NCBI RefSeq assembly: GCF_001277255.1
Contig: NZ_CP012264.1
Span: 1,302,001-1,366,000 of the forward strand
DNA length: 64,000 nt
Origin: Cronobacter condimenti 1330
GTDB lineage: Bacteria; Pseudomonadota; Gammaproteobacteria; Enterobacterales; Enterobacteriaceae
Direction: 5' to 3'
How positions within the stretch are numbered: position 1 is the first letter of the stretch; every line of letters starts with the position of its first letter. The position numbers were made by a program, and so were the translations under genes. The notes below the pieces were generated by a model. It did no database searches and had not been told where the DNA came from. It worked only from the letters and a program-made list of their open reading frames with translations. Shown here piece after piece: positions 38,739 to 47,756 of the stretch.

Positions 38739-38752
38739 CTACACCAAAATAG

Positions 38753-38774
38753 CCCTCTCCTGGAGGGGAGAGGG
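38753..38774. repeat. Intergenic hairpin CCCTCTCC/GGGGAGAGGG
   Basis: CCCTCTCC-TGGA-GGGGAGAGGG is an 8-bp-plus stem without a T-run. It looks like a dispersed repeat of enterobacterial genomes rather than a terminator, since sucA transcription passes through it. Confidence 0.6.
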
Positions 38775-38781
38775 AAAAGCA

Positions 38782-38954
38782 GGAAACCTTTAAAAACTGC
38801 CACAGAGAATAGGTAACCGAGATTTTCTGAGCGAGACAAGGCGCGGCTGAACGAGTCCCCAGGAGCATAGTGAACTATGTGACTGGGGTGAGAGAAAGAC
38901 GCAACGCCGTCGCAGCCAGAAAAGCGAGAGTTACAGGCTGTTTTTAAAGGTTCC
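38782..38954. repeat. Outer inverted repeat that encloses the ERIC element
   Basis: The left arm GGAAACCTTTAAAAACTGCC and right arm GGCTGTTTTTAAAGGTTCC are inverted copies 173 bases apart end to end. In E. coli the two arms, as I recall, form one compact hairpin before sucA, so the intervening ERIC appears to be an insertion. Confidence 0.65.
38811..38937. repeat. ERIC element (enterobacterial repetitive intergenic consensus)
   Basis: The core TCCCCAGGAGCATAG...CTATGTGACTGGGGTGAG matches the two standard ERIC primer regions (TCCCCAGGAGC and GTGACTGGGGTGAG). The two halves are mutually inverted from GTAAC at 38813 to GTTAC at 38934, giving about the usual 127-bp length. The exact ends are estimated from that symmetry. 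It lies in a transcribed intergenic region, as most ERICs do. Confidence 0.85.
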
Positions 38955-39061
38955 TTCGCGGGCCCGGATACGATAAGAGCTCGCAGGTGAACCCCGGCAC
39001 GTACAACGCTGTACGTGGTAGTTTCTACGGCGAAATAAGCAGACATGCTTAAGGGATCACG

Positions 39062-41869
39062 ATGCAGAACGGCGCAATGAAAGCCTGGCTGGACTCTTCT
39101 TACCTCTCTGGCTCTAACCAGAGCTGGATAGAACAGCTCTATGAAGACTTCTTAACCGATCCTGATTCAGTGGACGCCCACTGGCGCTCTATGTTCCAGC
39201 AACTGCCTGGCACCGGCGCGAAACCGGATCAATTCCATTCAAAAACGCGTGATTATTTCCGTCGTCTGGCGAAGGATGCCTCACGTTACTCTTCCTCGAT
39301 TTCCGACCCTGACACGAATGCGAAGCAGGTTAAAGTCCTGCAGCTTATCAACGCCTATCGCTTCCGTGGCCACCAGCACGCGAATCTTGATCCGCTCGGG
39401 CTGTGGCAGCAGGAGTATGTCGCGGATCTGGACCCTGCGTTCCACGATCTGACCGAAGCCGATCTCCAGGAAACCTTTAACGTAGGCTCTTTCGCGCTCG
39501 GCAAAGACACCATGAAGCTCGGCGATCTCATCGAGGCGCTTAAGCAGACGTACTGCGGCTCTATCGGTGCGGAATACATGCACATCACCTCGACGGAAGA
39601 GAAGCGCTGGATCCAGCAGCGTATCGAATCGGTCACGGGCCACGCCGGTTTTAGCGTGGATGAGAAAAAACGCTTCTTAAGTGAGCTGACCGCAGCGGAA
39701 GGGCTGGAGCGCTATCTGGGCGCGAAATTCCCTGGCGCAAAACGCTTCTCGCTGGAAGGCGGCGATGCGTTGATCCCGATGCTCAAAGAGATGATTCGCC
39801 ATGCCGGTAAGAGCGGCACGCGCGAAGTGGTGCTGGGTATGGCGCACCGCGGTCGTCTTAATGTTCTGATCAACGTCCTCGGTAAAAAGCCGCAGGATCT
39901 CTTCGATGAGTTTGCGGGCAAGCATAAAGAACATCTCGGCACGGGCGACGTGAAATATCACATGGGCTTCTCTTCGGATATCGAAACCGAAGGCGGCCTG
40001 GTGCACCTGGCGCTGGCGTTTAACCCGTCGCACCTGGAAATCGTCAGCCCTGTGGTCATGGGGTCTGTGCGCGCGCGTCTGGATCGTCTGGACGAGCCGA
40101 GCAGCAACAAAGTCCTGCCGATCACCATTCACGGCGATGCGGCGGTTGCCGGGCAAGGCGTGGTTCAGGAAACCCTGAACATGTCCAAAGCGCGCGGCTA
40201 CGAAGTCGGCGGTACGGTACGTATCGTGATTAACAACCAGGTCGGCTTTACGACCTCGAACCCGCTGGACGCCCGTTCTACCCCGTATTGCACCGACATC
40301 GGCAAGATGGTGATGGCGCCGATTTTCCACGTGAATGCCGATGACCCGGAGGCGGTGGCGTTTGTCACGCGTCTGGCGCTCGATTTCCGCAACACGTTTA
40401 AACGCGACGTCTTTATCGACCTGGTGTGCTACCGCCGTCACGGCCATAACGAAGCCGACGAGCCGAGCGCAACCCAGCCGCTGATGTACCAGAAAATCAA
40501 AAAGCACCCGACGCCGCGTAAACTCTATGCTGACAAGCTGGAGCAGGACGGTGTCGCGAAACTCGAAGACGCGACCGAAATGGTCAACCTTTACCGCGAC
40601 GCGCTGGATGCCGGCGAATGCGTGGTGAAAGAGTGGCGTCCGATGAACATGCACTCCTTTACCTGGTCGCCGTATCTCAACCACGAGTGGGATGAAAGCT
40701 ACCCGAACAAAGTTGAGATGAAGCGTCTGCAGGAACTGGCGAAGCGTATCAGCACCGTGCCGGAAGGTATCGAAATGCAGTCGCGCGTAGCGAAAATCTA
40801 CGGCGACCGTCAGTTGATGGCGAACGGCGAGAAACCGTTCGACTGGGGCGGCGCGGAAACGCTGGCCTACGCGACGCTAGTCGATGAAGGTATTCCGGTG
40901 CGTCTGTCCGGTGAAGATACCGGACGCGGCACCTTCTTCCACCGTCACGCTGTGGTTCATAACCAGGCCAATGGGTCGACGTGGGTACCGCTGCAGCATG
41001 TGCATAACGGCCAGGGTCCGTTCAAAGTCTGGGACTCCGTACTTTCTGAAGAAGCCGTCCTGGCGTTTGAATATGGCTATGCCACCGCGGAACCGCGCAC
41101 GCTGACCATCTGGGAAGCGCAATTCGGCGACTTCGCCAACGGCGCGCAGGTCGTTATCGACCAGTTCATCAGCTCTGGCGAGCAGAAATGGGGCCGTATG
41201 TGCGGTCTGGTGATGCTGCTGCCGCACGGCTACGAAGGCCAGGGTCCGGAGCACTCCTCCGCGCGTCTGGAGCGTTATCTGCAACTGTGCGCTGAGCAGA
41301 ATATGCAGGTGTGCGTGCCGTCAACGCCGGCGCAGGTGTACCACATGCTGCGTCGTCAGGCGCTGCGTGGTATGCGTCGCCCGCTGGTGGTCATGTCACC
41401 GAAGTCGTTGCTGCGCCATCCGCTGGCAGTGTCTACGCTTGATGAACTGGCGAATGGCGCGTTCCTGCCTGCTATCGGTGAAGTCGACGAACTGGATCCG
41501 CAAGGCGTGAAACGCGTCGTGCTGTGCTCCGGCAAGGTGTACTACGATTTGCTGGAACAGCGTCGTAAGAATGATCAGAAGGATGTGGCGATTGTCCGTA
41601 TCGAACAGCTCTATCCGTTCCCGCATCACGCGGTGCAGGAAGCGCTGAAACCGTTCGGACACGTGCATGATTTCGTCTGGTGCCAGGAAGAGCCGCTGAA
41701 CCAGGGCGCCTGGTATTGCAGCCAGCATCACCTTCGTGAAGTGATTCCGTTTGGTTCTGCATTACGTTATGCAGGCCGCCCGGCCTCCGCCTCGCCTGCG
41801 GTAGGGTATATGTCCGTTCACCAGAAACAGCAGCAAGATCTGGTTAATGACGCGCTGAACGTCAATTAA
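39062..41869 (+). CDS. sucA: 2-oxoglutarate dehydrogenase E1 component
   Basis: The 935-residue thiamine-diphosphate enzyme decarboxylates 2-oxoglutarate and passes the succinyl group to SucB. It has an N-terminal E2-binding segment (SSYLSGSNQSWIEQLYEDF), the catalytic HGDAAVAGQGVVQE and TPYCTDIGK loops, CYRRHGHNEADEPSATQP, and the C-terminal pyrimidine domain GEDTGRGTFFHRHAVVH. Two residues longer than E. coli SucA. Confidence 0.97.
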   Translation: MQNGAMKAWLDSSYLSGSNQSWIEQLYEDFLTDPDSVDAHWRSMFQQLPGTGAKPDQFHSKTRDYFRRLAKDASRYSSSISDPDTNAKQVKVLQLINAYRFRGHQHANLDPLGLWQQEYVADLDPAFHDLTEADLQETFNVGSFALGKDTMKLGDLIEALKQTYCGSIGAEYMHITSTEEKRWIQQRIESVTGHAGFSVDEKKRFLSELTAAEGLERYLGAKFPGAKRFSLEGGDALIPMLKEMIRHAGKSGTREVVLGMAHRGRLNVLINVLGKKPQDLFDEFAGKHKEHLGTGDVKYHMGFSSDIETEGGLVHLALAFNPSHLEIVSPVVMGSVRARLDRLDEPSSNKVLPITIHGDAAVAGQGVVQETLNMSKARGYEVGGTVRIVINNQVGFTTSNPLDARSTPYCTDIGKMVMAPIFHVNADDPEAVAFVTRLALDFRNTFKRDVFIDLVCYRRHGHNEADEPSATQPLMYQKIKKHPTPRKLYADKLEQDGVAKLEDATEMVNLYRDALDAGECVVKEWRPMNMHSFTWSPYLNHEWDESYPNKVEMKRLQELAKRISTVPEGIEMQSRVAKIYGDRQLMANGEKPFDWGGAETLAYATLVDEGIPVRLSGEDTGRGTFFHRHAVVHNQANGSTWVPLQHVHNGQGPFKVWDSVLSEEAVLAFEYGYATAEPRTLTIWEAQFGDFANGAQVVIDQFISSGEQKWGRMCGLVMLLPHGYEGQGPEHSSARLERYLQLCAEQNMQVCVPSTPAQVYHMLRRQALRGMRRPLVVMSPKSLLRHPLAVSTLDELANGAFLPAIGEVDELDPQGVKRVVLCSGKVYYDLLEQRRKNDQKDVAIVRIEQLYPFPHHAVQEALKPFGHVHDFVWCQEEPLNQGAWYCSQHHLREVIPFGSALRYAGRPASASPAVGYMSVHQKQQQDLVNDALNVN

Positions 41870-41883
41870 TTAAAGGATAAATA

Positions 41884-43107
41884 ATGAGTAGCGTAGATAT
41901 TCTTGTTCCCGACCTGCCTGAATCCGTTGCTGACGCAACCGTGGCTACCTGGCACAAAAAGCCGGGCGATGCGGTAAAACGCGATGAAGTGCTGGTAGAA
42001 ATCGAAACTGACAAAGTGGTACTGGAAGTACCGGCGTCGGCTGACGGCGTTCTGGATGCAGTACTGGAAGACGAAGGCAGCACCGTTACGTCTCGCCAGA
42101 TCCTGGGCCGTCTGCGCGAAGGCAATAGCGCGGGCAAAGAAAGCAGCGCCAAATCGGAAGCGAAAGAGTCTACCCCGGCGCAGCGCCAGCAGGCTTCTCT
42201 GGAAGAACAAAATAACGACGCGCTGAGCCCGGCTATCCGCCGCTTGCTCGCCGAGCACAATCTGGAAGCCAGTGCCATTAAAGGCACCGGTGTGGGCGGA
42301 CGTTTGACGCGCGAAGATGTAGAAAAACATCTGGCGAAAGCGAACAGCAGCGACGCCCCGAAAGCGCCGGAACAAGCTGCCGCTGCGCCGCAGCCGCAGC
42401 TTGGCGGTCGCAGTGAAAAACGCGTGCCGATGACCCGCCTGCGTAAGCGCGTTGCTGAGCGTCTGCTGGAAGCGAAAAACTCCACCGCGATGCTGACCAC
42501 GTTTAACGAAGTGAACATGAAGCCGATCATGGATCTGCGTAAGCAGTACGGCGATGCCTTCGAAAAACGTCACGGTATCCGTCTGGGCTTCATGTCTTTC
42601 TACGTTAAAGCGGTCGTGGAAGCACTGAAACGCTTCCCGGAAGTGAACGCGTCTATCGACGGCGACGACGTGGTGTATCACAACTATTTCGACGTCAGCA
42701 TGGCGGTTTCAACGCCGCGTGGCCTGGTGACCCCGGTTCTGCGCGATGTTGACGTGCTGGGCATGGCTGACATTGAGAAGAAAATCAAAGAGCTGGCCGT
42801 GAAAGGCCGTGACGGCAAACTGACCGTGGAAGACCTGACTGGCGGTAACTTCACCATTACCAACGGCGGCGTTTTCGGCTCGCTGATGTCCACGCCAATC
42901 ATCAACCCGCCGCAGAGCGCGATCCTTGGCATGCATGCCATTAAAGATCGCCCGATGGCGGTGGACGGCAAGGTTGAAATCCTGCCGATGATGTACCTGG
43001 CGCTTTCCTACGATCACCGTCTGATCGATGGCCGTGAATCGGTAGGTTTCCTGGTGACCATTAAAGAGTTGCTGGAAGATCCGACTCGTCTGCTGCTGGA
43101 CGTGTAG
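41884..43107 (+). CDS. sucB: 2-oxoglutarate dehydrogenase E2, dihydrolipoyl succinyltransferase
   Basis: The 407-residue E2 core has an N-terminal lipoyl domain with the lipoylated K44 in [14 protein letters not shown] charged linker precedes the peripheral-subunit-binding domain ([36 protein letters not shown], given in parts: [11 protein letters not shown] to EDVEKHL). The C-terminal acyltransferase domain carries the catalytic His and Asp of [13 protein letters not shown]. It forms the 24-subunit core of the complex. It follows sucA by 14 bases. Confidence 0.97.
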   Translation: MSSVDILVPDLPESVADATVATWHKKPGDAVKRDEVLVEIETDKVVLEVPASADGVLDAVLEDEGSTVTSRQILGRLREGNSAGKESSAKSEAKESTPAQRQQASLEEQNNDALSPAIRRLLAEHNLEASAIKGTGVGGRLTREDVEKHLAKANSSDAPKAPEQAAAAPQPQLGGRSEKRVPMTRLRKRVAERLLEAKNSTAMLTTFNEVNMKPIMDLRKQYGDAFEKRHGIRLGFMSFYVKAVVEALKRFPEVNASIDGDDVVYHNYFDVSMAVSTPRGLVTPVLRDVDVLGMADIEKKIKELAVKGRDGKLTVEDLTGGNFTITNGGVFGSLMSTPIINPPQSAILGMHAIKDRPMAVDGKVEILPMMYLALSYDHRLIDGRESVGFLVTIKELLEDPTRLLLDV

Positions 43108-43217
43108 TTTCAGAAGGGCGGTCCGGCCGCCCTCAGGTAGTGTTTATGGTCGCGCCGCGAGGCGCGGCAATTTCGAACTCCGAGCGTGAATACGCTTTTT
43201 CTTGATGGACTGAAGAG

Positions 43218-44384
43218 ATGAACTTACACGAATATCAGGCGAAACAGCTGTTTGCCAGATCAGGCCTGCCGACGCCGGTGGGTTATGCCTGCTCAACTCC
43301 GCGTGAAGCAGAAGAAGCCGCCTCTAAAATTGGCTCCGGCCCCTGGGTGGTGAAATGCCAGGTTCACGCTGGCGGCCGCGGTAAAGCGGGCGGTGTAAAA
43401 GTCGTTAAGAGCAAAGAAGAGATTCGCGCCTTTGCCGAACACTGGCTCGGCAAACGCCTCGTGACCTATCAAACCGACGCGAACGGCCAGCCGGTCAACC
43501 AGATTCTGGTGGAAGCGGCAACCGATATCGCTAAAGAACTTTACCTCGGCGCGGTGGTTGACCGTGGCACGCGTCGTGTGGTGTTTATGGCCTCTACCGA
43601 AGGCGGTGTGGAAATTGAAAAAGTGGCGGAAGAAACCCCGCACCTGATCCACAAAGTCTCTATCGATCCGCTGACCGGCCCGATGCCGTATCAGGGACGC
43701 GAGCTGGCCTTTAAACTGGGCCTGGAAGGGAAGCTTATCCAGCAGTTCACTAAAGTCTTTATGGGCCTGGCGACCATTTTCCTGGAGCGCGATCTGGCGC
43801 TTATCGAAATTAACCCGCTGGTTATCACCTCTCAGGGCGATCTTATCTGCCTCGACGGCAAACTGGGCGCGGACGGCAACGCCTTGTTCCGCCAGCCGGA
43901 TCTGCGCGAAATGCGCGATCAGTCTCAGGAAGACCCGCGTGAAGCGCAGGCGGCACAGTGGGAACTGAACTACGTGGCGCTGGATGGCAACATCGGTTGC
44001 ATGGTGAACGGCGCAGGCCTTGCAATGGGCACCATGGACATCGTGAAACTTCACGGTGGCGAGCCGGCGAACTTCCTGGACGTAGGCGGTGGCGCGACCA
44101 AAGAGCGCGTAACCGAAGCGTTTAAAATCATTCTGTCTGACGACAAAGTGAAAGCTGTGCTGGTTAACATTTTCGGCGGCATCGTGCGCTGCGACCTGAT
44201 TGCCGATGGCATCATCGGCGCGGTCGCGGAAGTCGGCGTGAATGTGCCGGTCGTTGTGCGTCTGGAAGGCAACAATGCTGAACTGGGCGCGAAGAAGCTG
44301 GCCGACAGCGGCCTGAATATTATTGCAGCGAAAAGTCTGACGGATGCAGCTCAGCAGGTTGTTGCTGCTGTGGAGGGGAAATAA
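43218..44384 (+). CDS. sucC: Succinyl-CoA ligase (ADP-forming) beta subunit
   Basis: The 388-residue subunit has an ATP-grasp domain (about 1-240; [37 protein letters not shown] in parts) and a CoA-ligase domain ([28 protein letters not shown]). With SucD it converts succinyl-CoA to succinate, making ATP. The 110-base gap after sucB holds no gene. Its last base overlaps the sucD start (TAATG). Confidence 0.97.
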   Translation: MNLHEYQAKQLFARSGLPTPVGYACSTPREAEEAASKIGSGPWVVKCQVHAGGRGKAGGVKVVKSKEEIRAFAEHWLGKRLVTYQTDANGQPVNQILVEAATDIAKELYLGAVVDRGTRRVVFMASTEGGVEIEKVAEETPHLIHKVSIDPLTGPMPYQGRELAFKLGLEGKLIQQFTKVFMGLATIFLERDLALIEINPLVITSQGDLICLDGKLGADGNALFRQPDLREMRDQSQEDPREAQAAQWELNYVALDGNIGCMVNGAGLAMGTMDIVKLHGGEPANFLDVGGGATKERVTEAFKIILSDDKVKAVLVNIFGGIVRCDLIADGIIGAVAEVGVNVPVVVRLEGNNAELGAKKLADSGLNIIAAKSLTDAAQQVVAAVEGK

Positions 44385-45253
44385 TGTCCATTCTGATTGA
44401 TAAAAACACCAAAGTTATCTGCCAGGGCTTTACCGGCAGCCAGGGGACATTCCACTCCGAACAGGCGATTGCTTACGGCACCCAGATGGTCGGCGGCGTG
44501 ACGCCTGGCAAAGGTGGCACCACGCATCTCGGCCTGCCGGTGTTTAATACCGTGCGTGAAGCCGTCGAAGCGACTGGCGCGACCGCGTCCGTTATCTATG
44601 TACCGGCACCGTTCTGCAAAGACTCTATTCTGGAAGCGATCGACGCAGGCATTAAGCTCATCATCACCATTACGGAAGGTATCCCGACACTGGATATGCT
44701 GACCGTAAAAGTGAAGCTGGATGAAGCCGGCGTGCGTATGATTGGCCCGAACTGCCCGGGTGTTATCACCCCCGGCGAGTGCAAAATTGGCATCATGCCG
44801 GGCCACATTCATCAGCCGGGCCGCGTGGGTATTGTTTCCCGCTCCGGCACCCTGACGTATGAAGCGGTTAAGCAGACCACCGACTACGGTTTTGGTCAGT
44901 CTACCTGCGTTGGCATTGGTGGTGACCCAATCCCGGGCTCTAACTTCATCGATATCCTGAAGCTGTTCCAGGAAGATCCGCAGACCGAGGCGATTGTCAT
45001 GATCGGCGAAATCGGCGGTAGCGCGGAAGAGGAAGCGGCAGCGTACATTAAAGATCACGTCACCAAGCCGGTAGTGGGCTACATCGCGGGCGTTACCGCG
45101 CCGAAAGGCAAACGTATGGGCCACGCAGGCGCCATTATCGCAGGTGGTAAAGGCACGGCAGACGAGAAGTTCGCCGCGCTGGAAGCCGCAGGTGTGAAGA
45201 CCGTACGCAGCCTGGCTGACATCGGCGACGCGCTGAAAACGATTCTGAAGTAA
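44384..45253 (+). CDS. sucD: Succinyl-CoA ligase (ADP-forming) alpha subunit
   Basis: The 289-residue subunit binds CoA ([19 protein letters not shown]) and carries the active-site phosphohistidine in [17 protein letters not shown], near residue 247. Length equals E. coli SucD. It closes sdhCDAB-sucABCD and is followed by a 3' UTR that ends in an intrinsic terminator. Confidence 0.97.
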   Translation: MSILIDKNTKVICQGFTGSQGTFHSEQAIAYGTQMVGGVTPGKGGTTHLGLPVFNTVREAVEATGATASVIYVPAPFCKDSILEAIDAGIKLIITITEGIPTLDMLTVKVKLDEAGVRMIGPNCPGVITPGECKIGIMPGHIHQPGRVGIVSRSGTLTYEAVKQTTDYGFGQSTCVGIGGDPIPGSNFIDILKLFQEDPQTEAIVMIGEIGGSAEEEAAAYIKDHVTKPVVGYIAGVTAPKGKRMGHAGAIIAGGKGTADEKFAALEAAGVKTVRSLADIGDALKTILK

Positions 45254-45339
45254 ACGTCTCTCCTCGTGGGTGCGAGGTAAAACCACCTGATAATAAGATT
45301 CGACATGGTTGGCTACCCGCGAGGGTAGCCTTTTTTTTG
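45254..45339 (+). ncRNA. sdhX: Putative SdhX-type 3' UTR sRNA of the sdh-suc operon
   Basis: The 86 bases from the sucD stop to the terminator occupy the place of E. coli SdhX (RybD), an RNase E-released, Hfq-bound sRNA that links TCA-cycle expression to acetate metabolism (target ackA). The sequence has a single-stranded stretch with AAAACCACC followed by the terminator hairpin and T-run typical of Hfq sRNAs. I cannot recall the E. coli sequence well enough to claim base identity, so the call rests on position and form. Confidence 0.5.
45311..45339 (+). terminator. Terminator of sdhCDAB-sucABCD
   Basis: GGCTACCC-GCGA-GGGTAGCC is a perfect 8-bp stem followed by eight T. Confidence 0.92.
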
Positions 45340-45385
45340 CCTGCGAAAGGGCAGGGCGTACCGGCGCGTGGTGCAGAGGGTGTCG

Positions 45386-45423
45386 CATAACGCCTTCAGC
45401 GCGCGTTATGGCGCGCTGAAGGC
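45386..45423. repeat. Long perfect hairpin with an overlapping alternative hairpin
   Basis: GCCTTCAGCGCGC (45392-45404) pairs perfectly over 13 bp with GCGCGCTGAAGGC (45411-45423) around the loop GTTATG. An alternative 8-bp pairing CATAACGC (45386-45393) with GCGTTATG (45403-45410) uses the same bases, so the two are mutually exclusive. No T-run follows. The function is unknown. Confidence 0.7.
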
Positions 45424-45815
45424 ATGGTCTGAGCATACACACACTGCAAGCCGGGTGTGCTGCCATCGGTGCTGTCAGCCCGCCTGATGCGGTGCGCATT
45501 GCCCTTGCGGAGTTGATAAAGGGTGGAGCGGAGATAGACATTTTTCATTTAAAAATAAACTTTTAAAAAACTACCGTTAATTAGTAAATGAATTGTGAAA
45601 TAAAAAGATATTTTCTGATCTAATGAATTTCTTTTTGCTGCCGATATTAACAAGAAAGTGTGATTAATATCTCGTGTGAGAATTTACTAAAATAACGTCG
45701 GTTTATTAGTTGTTTCTCTTTTATAACCCGCGATACGTTAAAAAAATACTTATCGTTAACATTATTTTTACTTAACCCGTTCGGGGTGAAACATAATTAA
45801 CAATGGGTACAGAAA

Positions 45816-45829
45816 CTGATTTTAATCAA
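45816..45829. promoter_or_regulatory. FNR-type box in the cydA control region
   Basis: CTGAT-TTTA-ATCAA differs at one base from the FNR consensus TTGAT-N4-ATCAA. FNR represses cydAB under full anaerobiosis in E. coli. The site lies about 345 bases before the cydA start, consistent with a distal promoter. Confidence 0.55.
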
Positions 45830-46172
45830 ACTTTTTCAGTTGAAAAAAAGCGTGAGAAAGCGCTAAATTGCGGTCGATCAATCTGGTGTCGAAGCGGCGA
45901 TTTAGGTATAAATTGATCGCCGTCGAAAAACGCAAATATGAGTATCTGCAAATCTGTTTATTATCCCGGGATTGCAGCGTAAAATATTTGCCGAATCAAT
46001 TTGGATTTCTTTTAACTTATTTGTAACCTTTCGCCATTACTTTTTCACAAATACACGCAGTGATTTAAGCGACGGCTATCGGGAGCAAATGTCATTAGTA
46101 TTGGGGCATGCGTTGTGGCGCCTTTTATAAGGGCCACGCTCGAAGTCTTCATGCGAGGAGCAAGGAGTCAAG

Positions 46173-47741
46173 ATGTTAGATATAGTCGAACTGTCGCGCT
46201 TACAGTTTGCCTTGACCGCGATGTACCATTTCCTTTTTGTGCCACTGACGCTCGGTATGGCGTTTTTGCTGGCCATTATGGAAACGGTCTACGTCCTCTC
46301 TGGTAAACAAATCTATAAAGACATGACCAAGTTCTGGGGCAAGTTGTTTGGTATCAACTTCGCACTGGGCGTGGCGACCGGCTTGACCATGGAGTTCCAG
46401 TTCGGGACTAACTGGTCATACTATTCACACTATGTAGGCGATATCTTCGGTGCCCCGCTGGCTATCGAAGGCCTGATGGCGTTCTTCCTTGAATCGACCT
46501 TTGTCGGCCTGTTCTTCTTCGGCTGGGATCGTCTGAGCAAAGTGCAGCACATGACCGTTACCTGGCTTGTCGCACTCGGCTCCAACCTCTCCGCACTGTG
46601 GATCCTGGTCGCGAACGGCTGGATGCAGAACCCAATCGCTTCTGATTTCAATTTCGAAACCATGCGCATGGAGATGGTGAGCTTCTCCGAGCTGGTGCTG
46701 AACCCGGTAGCTCAGGTGAAATTCGTTCACACTGTGGCAGCAGGTTACTGCACCGGCGCGATGTTCATTCTGGGCATCAGCGCGTGGTACATGCTTAAAG
46801 GCCGTGATTTCGCCTTCGCTAAACGCTCTTTTGCTATCGCGGCGAGCTTCGGCATGGCGGCGGTGCTCTCTGTCATCGTGCTGGGTGATGAATCCGGTTA
46901 CGAAATGGGCGACGTACAGAAAACGAAACTGGCAGCTATCGAAGCCGAGTGGGAAACCCAACCGGCACCCGCCGCGTTTACGCTGTTCGGTATTCCTGAT
47001 CAGAAAGGCCAGGAAAACCGCTTCGCGATTCAGATCCCTTACGCCCTCGGCATTATCGCGACCCGCTCTGTGGATACGCCGGTAATTGGTCTTAAAGATC
47101 TGCTGGTACAGCATGAAGCGCGCATCCGTAACGGGATGAAAGCGTATGCCCTCCTGGAGCAGCTCCGTTCCGGCACGACCGATCAGGCCGTACGCGATGA
47201 ATTTAACAGCGTGAAAAAAGACCTTGGCTATGGCCTGCTACTGAAACGTTATACCGATAACGTTGCGGGTGCGACCGAAGCGCAGATCCAGAAAGCAACG
47301 CAGGATTCTATTCCGAGCGTGGCGCCGCTGTACTTCTCTTTCCGCATCATGGTGCTGTGTGGCGTGCTGATGCTGCTGATTATCGGTGCGTCTTTCTGGT
47401 CGGTGATTCGTAACCGTATCGGCGACAAGAAATGGCTCCTGCGCGCGGCGTTTTACGGTATCCCGCTGCCTTGGATTGCTGTGGAAGCAGGCTGGTTCGT
47501 TGCGGAATATGGCCGTCAGCCGTGGGCTATCGGTGAGGTACTACCGACCGCCGTTGCGCACTCTAACCTGCCGGTGAGCGAGATCATCTTCTCGATGGTG
47601 CTGATCTGTGGCCTGTACACGCTCTTCCTGGTGGCGGAAATGTTCCTGATGTTCAAATTCGCCCGCCTGGGGCCGAGCAGCCTGAAAACGGGTCGCTATC
47701 ACTTTGAGCAGTCCACTGTGACTTCTCAGCCGGCACGCTAA
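46173..47741 (+). CDS. cydA: Cytochrome bd-I ubiquinol oxidase subunit I
   Basis: The 522-residue membrane subunit binds haems b558, b595 and d. The haem ligand H19 lies in [14 protein letters not shown], and [10 protein letters not shown] contains the b558 ligand His. The long periplasmic Q-loop (about 220-385) with [20 protein letters not shown] and [13 protein letters not shown] binds quinol. It reduces O2 with high affinity at low oxygen. The ATG at 46173 follows GGAGTCAAG; length equals E. coli CydA. Confidence 0.97.
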   Translation: MLDIVELSRLQFALTAMYHFLFVPLTLGMAFLLAIMETVYVLSGKQIYKDMTKFWGKLFGINFALGVATGLTMEFQFGTNWSYYSHYVGDIFGAPLAIEGLMAFFLESTFVGLFFFGWDRLSKVQHMTVTWLVALGSNLSALWILVANGWMQNPIASDFNFETMRMEMVSFSELVLNPVAQVKFVHTVAAGYCTGAMFILGISAWYMLKGRDFAFAKRSFAIAASFGMAAVLSVIVLGDESGYEMGDVQKTKLAAIEAEWETQPAPAAFTLFGIPDQKGQENRFAIQIPYALGIIATRSVDTPVIGLKDLLVQHEARIRNGMKAYALLEQLRSGTTDQAVRDEFNSVKKDLGYGLLLKRYTDNVAGATEAQIQKATQDSIPSVAPLYFSFRIMVLCGVLMLLIIGASFWSVIRNRIGDKKWLLRAAFYGIPLPWIAVEAGWFVAEYGRQPWAIGEVLPTAVAHSNLPVSEIIFSMVLICGLYTLFLVAEMFLMFKFARLGPSSLKTGRYHFEQSTVTSQPAR

Positions 47742-47756
47742 GCGAGGAGACGTAAA

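Larger units (their letters stand above)
38696..39061. other. sdhB-sucA intergenic region packed with repeats
   Basis: The 366 bases hold no gene. From left to right they contain a REP-like hairpin, a CCCTCTCC/GGGGAGAGGG hairpin, an ERIC element inside an inverted repeat, and the sucA leader. The leader has an 8-bp hairpin CACGTACA-ACGC-TGTACGTG at 38998-39017, which E. coli shares in a diverged form as I recall it. The sdh and suc genes are normally co-transcribed across this gap. Confidence 0.75.
45340..46172. promoter_or_regulatory. sucD-cydA intergenic region, cydA control region
   Basis: The gap of about 830 bases takes the place of mngRAB in E. coli and holds no convincing gene. The left 200 bases are GC-rich and contain a long hairpin plus a short coding-like stretch without a start codon (about 45420-45560). 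The rest is strongly AT-rich, with many TTAA and GTTA motifs and an FNR-like box. This fits the multi-promoter cydA region, which in E. coli is bound by ArcA, FNR and H-NS. Confidence 0.6.

Noticed and set aside
44351..45541. Minus-strand open frame (396 codons) opposite sucD reaching past the terminator
   Set aside because: Most of it is the complement of sucD; the part beyond has no ribosome site or recognisable domain.
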